Assembly (NCBI GenBank): GCA_019689955.1
Contig: JADGGM010000192.1
Location: 1-6,459, forward strand
Direction of reading: 5' to 3'
Source of the DNA: Gemmatimonadaceae bacterium
GTDB taxonomy: Bacteria; Gemmatimonadota; Gemmatimonadetes; Gemmatimonadales; Gemmatimonadaceae
DNA: 6,459 bases
Of this stretch, positions 6,368-6,459 are shown in pieces. The position numbers and the translations under genes were made by a program. The stretch's first letter is position 1; every line of letters starts with the position of its first letter. A model generated the notes under the pieces. The model had not been told where the DNA came from. It worked only from the letters and a program-made list of their open reading frames with translations, and did not search any database.

Positions 6368-6459
6368 CCGGCGGCTGTCGCGGAACGGCGCACCTCCCCC
6401 CCGTCCCGCGCCGCCCGCGCCGCCCCGGTCCGGGCGCAGCTCCCCGCCCCCCGGTGCGC
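6368..6459. other. Non-coding right end, C-rich, no feature seen
   Basis: The 92 bases after the decarboxylase stop are strongly GC-rich with several C runs. A short CCCGG-T-CCGGG palindrome is present near 6424-6434, but it has a one-base loop and no T tract, so I do not call a terminator. No start of a further gene on either strand can be supported. Confidence 0.5.

Noticed and set aside
6424..6434. Palindrome CCCGG-T-CCGGG after the decarboxylase as a terminator
   Set aside because: The loop is one base, the stem is five pairs and no T tract follows, so an intrinsic terminator is not supported.
1..6459. CRISPR arrays, tRNA or rRNA genes, insertion sequences
   Set aside because: No regularly spaced direct repeats, no tRNA-like cloverleaf with TTCGA-type T arm in the intergenic gaps, no transposase motifs and no terminal inverted repeats were seen; almost all of the window is occupied by the five genes.

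Overview
The window is GC-rich throughout and carries tandem plus-strand genes. The presence of an outer-membrane TolC-type channel with an RND pump means a diderm (Gram-negative) bacterium. The base composition, together with the bacterial VIQDTAST-type group II decarboxylase, would suit Gemmatimonadota or a similarly GC-rich diderm lineage, but that is inference and no marker gene is present to settle it. Bases 1-51 (a G run followed by a C run) and the C-rich last 90 bases look like contig ends, and the first is probably an assembly artefact.

Layout: (1) the C-terminal part of a TolC-family outer membrane efflux protein, ending at 384; (2) 403-1440, a periplasmic adaptor (HlyD/RND membrane fusion protein) whose expected lipobox cysteine is glycine; (3) 1443-4613, a complete 1056-residue RND permease of the AcrB/HAE1-like type with the TM4 Asp pair; (4) 4661-4867, a 68-residue two-helix DUF2892 (YgaP-like transmembrane) protein; (5) 4943-6367, a PLP-dependent group II decarboxylase resembling aromatic-L-amino-acid decarboxylase, with PLP lysine and catalytic-loop tyrosine intact. 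Bases 6368-6459 hold no gene that I can see.

Genes 1-3 are spaced 18 and 2 bases apart and form a classic tripartite efflux operon: channel, adaptor, pump. The DUF2892 gene follows 47 bases later with its own Shine-Dalgarno sequence and is probably co-transcribed, perhaps as a small membrane partner. The decarboxylase lies 75 bases further on, with a small perfect hairpin just before its start and no clear Shine-Dalgarno sequence. It may be read through from the operon or have its own promoter. The substrate of the pump cannot be told from sequence.

I do not see a clearly undescribed system here. The points worth a second look are the lost lipobox, the small membrane protein behind the pump, the decarboxylase neighbour and its hairpin leader, and the artefact-like left end.
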